8,802 bases of DNA from an uncultured Collinsella sp. (GTDB taxonomy: Bacteria; Actinomycetota; Coriobacteriia; Coriobacteriales; Coriobacteriaceae), in NCBI GenBank assembly GCA_902470895.1, contig CABRID010000082.1, forward strand, positions 1 to 8,802, given 5' to 3'. Below the pieces are notes generated by a model that saw only the letters and a program-made list of their open reading frames with translations, made no database searches and was not told the origin of the DNA. The position numbers and the translations under genes are program-made. This document shows positions 6,481 through 8,802 of the stretch, in pieces. The stretch's first letter is position 1. Each line of letters begins with the position of its first letter.

Positions 6481-7572
6481 ATGAAGAAGAACAAGAACTA
6501 TGTGGACCTGAAGGACCAGCCGGTTCCCGAGGGCCAGCATCTGCTCGAGGTCGATGACCTTAAGATGTATTTCCACACCGAGGATGGCGTCGTTCGCGCT
6601 GTCGACGGTGTGTCCTACACGCTCGATCGCGGCGAGACCCTGGGAGTAGTCGGTGAGTCCGGCTCCGGTAAGTCCGTGACCGCCATGACCATCATGGGCC
6701 TTATCTCGATGCCTCCGGGAAAGATCGAGGGCGGTGACGTTCGCTATCGCGGTCGTTCTATCCTCGAGATGACCGAGGAAGAGATGCAGTACATTCGCGG
6801 CAACGATATCGCGATGATCTTCCAGGATCCTATGACCTCCTTGAACCCGGTTTATAAGATCGGCAAGCAGGTGGGCGAGGGCCTTCGTCTGCACCGTGGC
6901 TACTCCAAACAGGAGGCGCTCAAGCGTGCCACCGAGCTTTTGGACCTCGTTGGTATTCCCGAGCCCGAGAAGCGCGTCAATGAGTATCCGCACCAGTTCT
7001 CTGGCGGTATGCGTCAGCGCGTCATGATTGCCATGGCTCTTGCCTGCGATCCCGATATTCTGATTGCCGACGAGCCCACGACTGCTCTGGACGTTACCAT
7101 CCAGGCTCAGATTATCGAGCTCATGCAGGAAATGCAGGAGAAGAACGGCAACGCCATCATCATGATTACCCATGACCTGGGCGTCGTTGCCGATATGGCC
7201 GATAAGATCATGGTTATGTACGCCGGTCGTCCCGTCGAGTTCGGTACTGCTGAGGAAATCTTCTACGAGAGCCGCCACCCCTACACCTGGGGCCTTATCC
7301 GCTCCATCCCGGAGCAGGCCATCGAAGAGAAGAAGCCGCTTACGCCGATTCACGGCAACCCGCCTTCGCTCATGAACCTGCCCGAGGGCTGCGTCTTCTC
7401 TCCTCGCTGCCCCTATGCGACGGACAAGTGCCGTAAGCAGCGCCCTGAGCGTGTTGTCACCGAGTCTGGCCACTATTCTGCGTGCCACTACTCCGGTGAC
7501 CCCGAGTTCCTCAAGAACGCTCCTGAGACGTCCCGTACGCGCAAGGATTCCAAGAAGGGAGGCGAGGCGTAA
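6481..7572 (+). CDS. oppD: Oligopeptide ABC transporter ATP-binding protein OppD
   Basis: OppD is one of the two cytoplasmic ATPases that drive peptide import; it pairs with OppF beneath OppB/OppC. The 363-residue product has a complete nucleotide-binding domain: Walker A GESGSGKS (58-65), Q-loop Gln115 (IFQDPMTSLNP), signature FSGGMRQR (173-180), Walker B ILIADEPT (193-200, catalytic Glu198) and switch His231. The C-terminal extension typical of oligopeptide ATPases is present, with four cysteines at 304, 310, 317 and 335 (C-x5-C-x6-C-x17-C). In related proteins this region can hold an iron-sulfur cluster. The start lies 2 bp after the oppC stop. AAGGA (6467-6471), inside the end of oppC, serves as ribosome binding site. 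The lysine-rich N-terminus (MKKNKNYVDLK) precedes the domain by about 20 residues. Confidence 0.96.
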   Translation: MKKNKNYVDLKDQPVPEGQHLLEVDDLKMYFHTEDGVVRAVDGVSYTLDRGETLGVVGESGSGKSVTAMTIMGLISMPPGKIEGGDVRYRGRSILEMTEEEMQYIRGNDIAMIFQDPMTSLNPVYKIGKQVGEGLRLHRGYSKQEALKRATELLDLVGIPEPEKRVNEYPHQFSGGMRQRVMIAMALACDPDILIADEPTTALDVTIQAQIIELMQEMQEKNGNAIIMITHDLGVVADMADKIMVMYAGRPVEFGTAEEIFYESRHPYTWGLIRSIPEQAIEEKKPLTPIHGNPPSLMNLPEGCVFSPRCPYATDKCRKQRPERVVTESGHYSACHYSGDPEFLKNAPETSRTRKDSKKGGEA

Positions 7573-8600
7573 TGGCAGATACCAACGAGCGTACTCCGCT
7601 GCTGAAGGTCGAGCACCTCTCTAAGGAGTTTCCCGCTGAGTCCGGCATGTTCGCCAAGCGCTTCTCCAAGCGTGTCGTCTCTGCTGTGAATGACATTTCG
7701 TTCGAGATTTATCCGGGCGAGACCTTTGGCCTGGTCGGCGAGTCTGGTTGCGGTAAGTCCACCACGGGCCGCACCATCATGCGCCTGACCAAGCCGACGG
7801 CAGGCAAAGTGTTTTTCCAGGGCAAAGACGTTGCCGAGATGAGCAAGCACGAGATCAAGGATATGCGTCGCGAGATGCAGTTCATCTTCCAGGACCCCTA
7901 TGCTTCGCTCAACCCTCGTATGACCATCGGCGAGATCGTCTCCGAGCCTATGACCATTCATGGTGTGGGTACCAAGGAGGAGCGTATCGAGCGCGTCCGC
8001 GAGCTGCTGGACGTCGTCGGTCTGAACCCCGAGCACATCAACCGCTATCCGCACGAGTTCTCGGGCGGTCAGCGTCAGCGTGTCGGCATTGCCCGCGCGT
8101 TCGCTCTGAAGCCCAAGCTGATCATCTGCGACGAGCCTGTCTCTGCACTTGACGTTTCCATTCAGGCCCAGGTTTTGAACCTGCTAAAGGAGCTTCAGGA
8201 TAAGTTCGGTACGGCTTATCTCTTCATTGCTCACGACCTCTCTGTCGTACAGCATATCTCCGACCGTGTTGCCGTTATGTATCTGGGTAAGATGGTTGAG
8301 GTTTCGGACTGGAAGACGCTCTACAGTGAGCCGCACCACCCGTACACGCAGTCACTGCTGTCTGCTGTGCCGGTGCCCGATCCGGATATCCAGAAGACCC
8401 GCAAGCGTATCATCCTCGCTGGCGATCCGCCGTCGCCGCTGGATCCGCCGACCGGCTGCCGTTTCCACACGCGCTGCCCGATCGCGCAGGGCATCTGCTC
8501 CGAGAAGCTGCCTGAGTTTAAGGAAGTTGCCCCGGGCCACTGCTGCGCCTGCCACTTCGCCGAGCCGTTCCCGATCAAGGAATCGCACATCGACCTGTAG
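7572..8600 (+). CDS. oppF: Oligopeptide ABC transporter ATP-binding protein OppF
   Basis: OppF is the second ATPase of the importer and works as a heterodimer with OppD. The 342-residue product contains Walker A GESGCGKST (56-64), Q-loop Gln107 (FIFQDPYASLNP), signature FSGGQRQR (163-170), Walker B LIICDEPV (183-190, catalytic Glu188) and switch His221. The Val after DEP, the SALDVSIQAQV motif and the start context (SAVNDISFEIYPGE) place it in the OppF/DppF rather than the OppD branch. The C-terminal extension has cysteines at 296, 302, 309, 324, 325 and 327, including the CRFHTRCP motif. Its ATG shares one base with the oppD stop (TAATG). GGGAGG (7557-7562), within oppD, is the ribosome binding site at 9-base spacing, so translation is probably coupled. 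It is the last gene in the operon. Confidence 0.96.
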   Translation: MADTNERTPLLKVEHLSKEFPAESGMFAKRFSKRVVSAVNDISFEIYPGETFGLVGESGCGKSTTGRTIMRLTKPTAGKVFFQGKDVAEMSKHEIKDMRREMQFIFQDPYASLNPRMTIGEIVSEPMTIHGVGTKEERIERVRELLDVVGLNPEHINRYPHEFSGGQRQRVGIARAFALKPKLIICDEPVSALDVSIQAQVLNLLKELQDKFGTAYLFIAHDLSVVQHISDRVAVMYLGKMVEVSDWKTLYSEPHHPYTQSLLSAVPVPDPDIQKTRKRIILAGDPPSPLDPPTGCRFHTRCPIAQGICSEKLPEFKEVAPGHCCACHFAEPFPIKESHIDL

Positions 8601-8616
8601 CCGGTTGTTCTCGTCC

Positions 8617-8741
8617 GGGCCCGCCCTGGTGTTATTTTTCAGAACGTCCTCGGACATGTCGGAAGCCCCGCTGCGCGCTACGCGCTGCGGGGCTTCCTCC
8701 GTCCTGCGGAGTGTTCTGAATAATAACACCAGGGCGGGCCC
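8617..8741. repeat. 125-bp nested inverted repeat after oppF
   Basis: The outer arms, 8617-8645 and 8713-8741, are reverse complements over 29 bp with one mismatch (T8637 in the left arm opposite T8721 in the right). They begin GGGCCCGCCC and end in GTTCTG/CAGAAC. Inside are two unmatched 15-base segments and a second inverted repeat (8661-8697). The right segment region can form its own small hairpin, CTCCG-TCCTG-CGGAG (8697-8711), as an alternative pairing. The left segment contains the 8-bp palindrome GACATGTC (8653-8660). No direct target-site duplication is visible at the edges and there is no coding capacity. Size and design resemble palindromic intergenic repeats such as ERIC or MITE-type elements, but the sequence is not one I recognise. 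Confidence 0.85.
8661..8697 (+). terminator. GC-rich hairpin, possible opp operon terminator
   Basis: GGAAGCCCCGC (8661-8671) pairs perfectly with GCGGGGCTTCC (8687-8697). After one T-T mismatch, five more pairs (GCGCG with CGCGC) close on a three-base loop, CTA. The stem is very stable, but only TCC follows rather than a T run, so intrinsic termination would be weak or depend on other factors. It lies 60 bases after the oppF stop and forms the core of the larger inverted repeat. It could mark the 3' end of the opp transcript on either strand. Confidence 0.55.
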
Positions 8742-8755
8742 TACGTTAACTCGGC

Positions 8756-8802
8756 CTGTCTCTTATACACATCTCCGAGCCCACGAGACCGAGGCTGATC
8801 TC
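8756..8802 (-). other. Illumina Nextera i7/P7 adapter (not genomic)
   Basis: This is the same synthetic adapter as at the left end, in opposite orientation. The Tn5 mosaic end is at 8756-8774, the read-2 primer complement runs to 8789, the index CGAGGCTG is at 8790-8797, and the start of the P7 complement (ATCTC) is at 8798-8802. CGAGGCTG matches the Nextera N710 index as I remember it. The genomic sequence ends at 8755; bases 8742-8755, between the inverted repeat and the adapter, hold nothing recognisable. Confidence 0.98.

Noticed and set aside
6346..7488. Minus-strand open frame of 380 codons
   Set aside because: It spans parts of oppC and oppD in antisense. Both of those genes have full family motifs on the + strand.
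8352..8729. Minus-strand open frame of 125 codons across the oppF end and the inverted repeat
   Set aside because: It overlaps the conserved OppF C-terminus and a palindromic noncoding region. No start signal or family similarity is visible.
8601..8755. Mobile element insertion with target-site duplication around the nested repeat
   Set aside because: The flanks TCGTCC and TACGTT share no direct repeat and there is no transposase, so mobility cannot be claimed from this copy alone.
8763..8771. DnaA-box match TTATACACA here and on the minus strand at 38-46
   Set aside because: Both are inside the Tn5 mosaic end of the adapter, so they are not genomic.
1..8802. Terminal inverted repeats of about 47 bp at the window ends, suggesting a transposon
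   Set aside because: The repeats are synthetic Nextera adapter built on the Tn5 mosaic end. There is no transposase gene between them.

Overview
This window is ordinary chromosomal sequence from a fairly GC-rich bacterium, with Illumina Nextera adapter left on both ends. All genes are on the + strand and all complete ones have intact frames. The organism is probably a Gram-positive actinobacterium of the Coriobacteriia (Collinsella-like). I infer this from codon preference, the tpiA-gpmI-secG order, and a lipoprotein-type peptide-binding protein encoded in the same operon as its permeases. Phylogenetic placement was not computed.

Layout. Bases 1-53 are adapter. Bases 54-385 are the 3' third of tpiA, followed after 5 bp by gpmI (391-1944); both are glycolytic genes. 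A strong intrinsic terminator (1971-2004) closes that operon. secG (2109-2363), a SecYEG translocon subunit, stands alone with its own ribosome binding site and its own strong terminator (2384-2417). About 240 bp of noncoding leader follows (2418-2657). It holds promoter-like elements, two DnaA-box-like 9-mers 42 bp apart, and a UUCG-capped hairpin.

The rest is a complete oligopeptide ABC importer operon: lipoprotein binding protein oppA (2658-4334), a 156-bp gap with a 13-bp hairpin, permeases oppB (4491-5528) and oppC (5543-6478), and ATPases oppD (6481-7572) and oppF (7572-8600). The last four genes are tightly packed (gaps of 14 and 2 bp, then a 1-bp overlap). OppA should capture peptides at the cell surface, OppB/OppC form the channel, and OppD/OppF power import. 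After oppF lies a 125-bp nested inverted repeat (8617-8741) with a terminator-like core hairpin. Bases 8756-8802 are adapter again.

I found no novel defence system, mobile element with a transposase, CRISPR array or RNA gene. The points most worth checking are the nested inverted repeat, the paired DnaA-box-like sites upstream of oppA, and the adapter at both ends. The adapter suggests the contig may represent a single tagmented molecule and should be trimmed.
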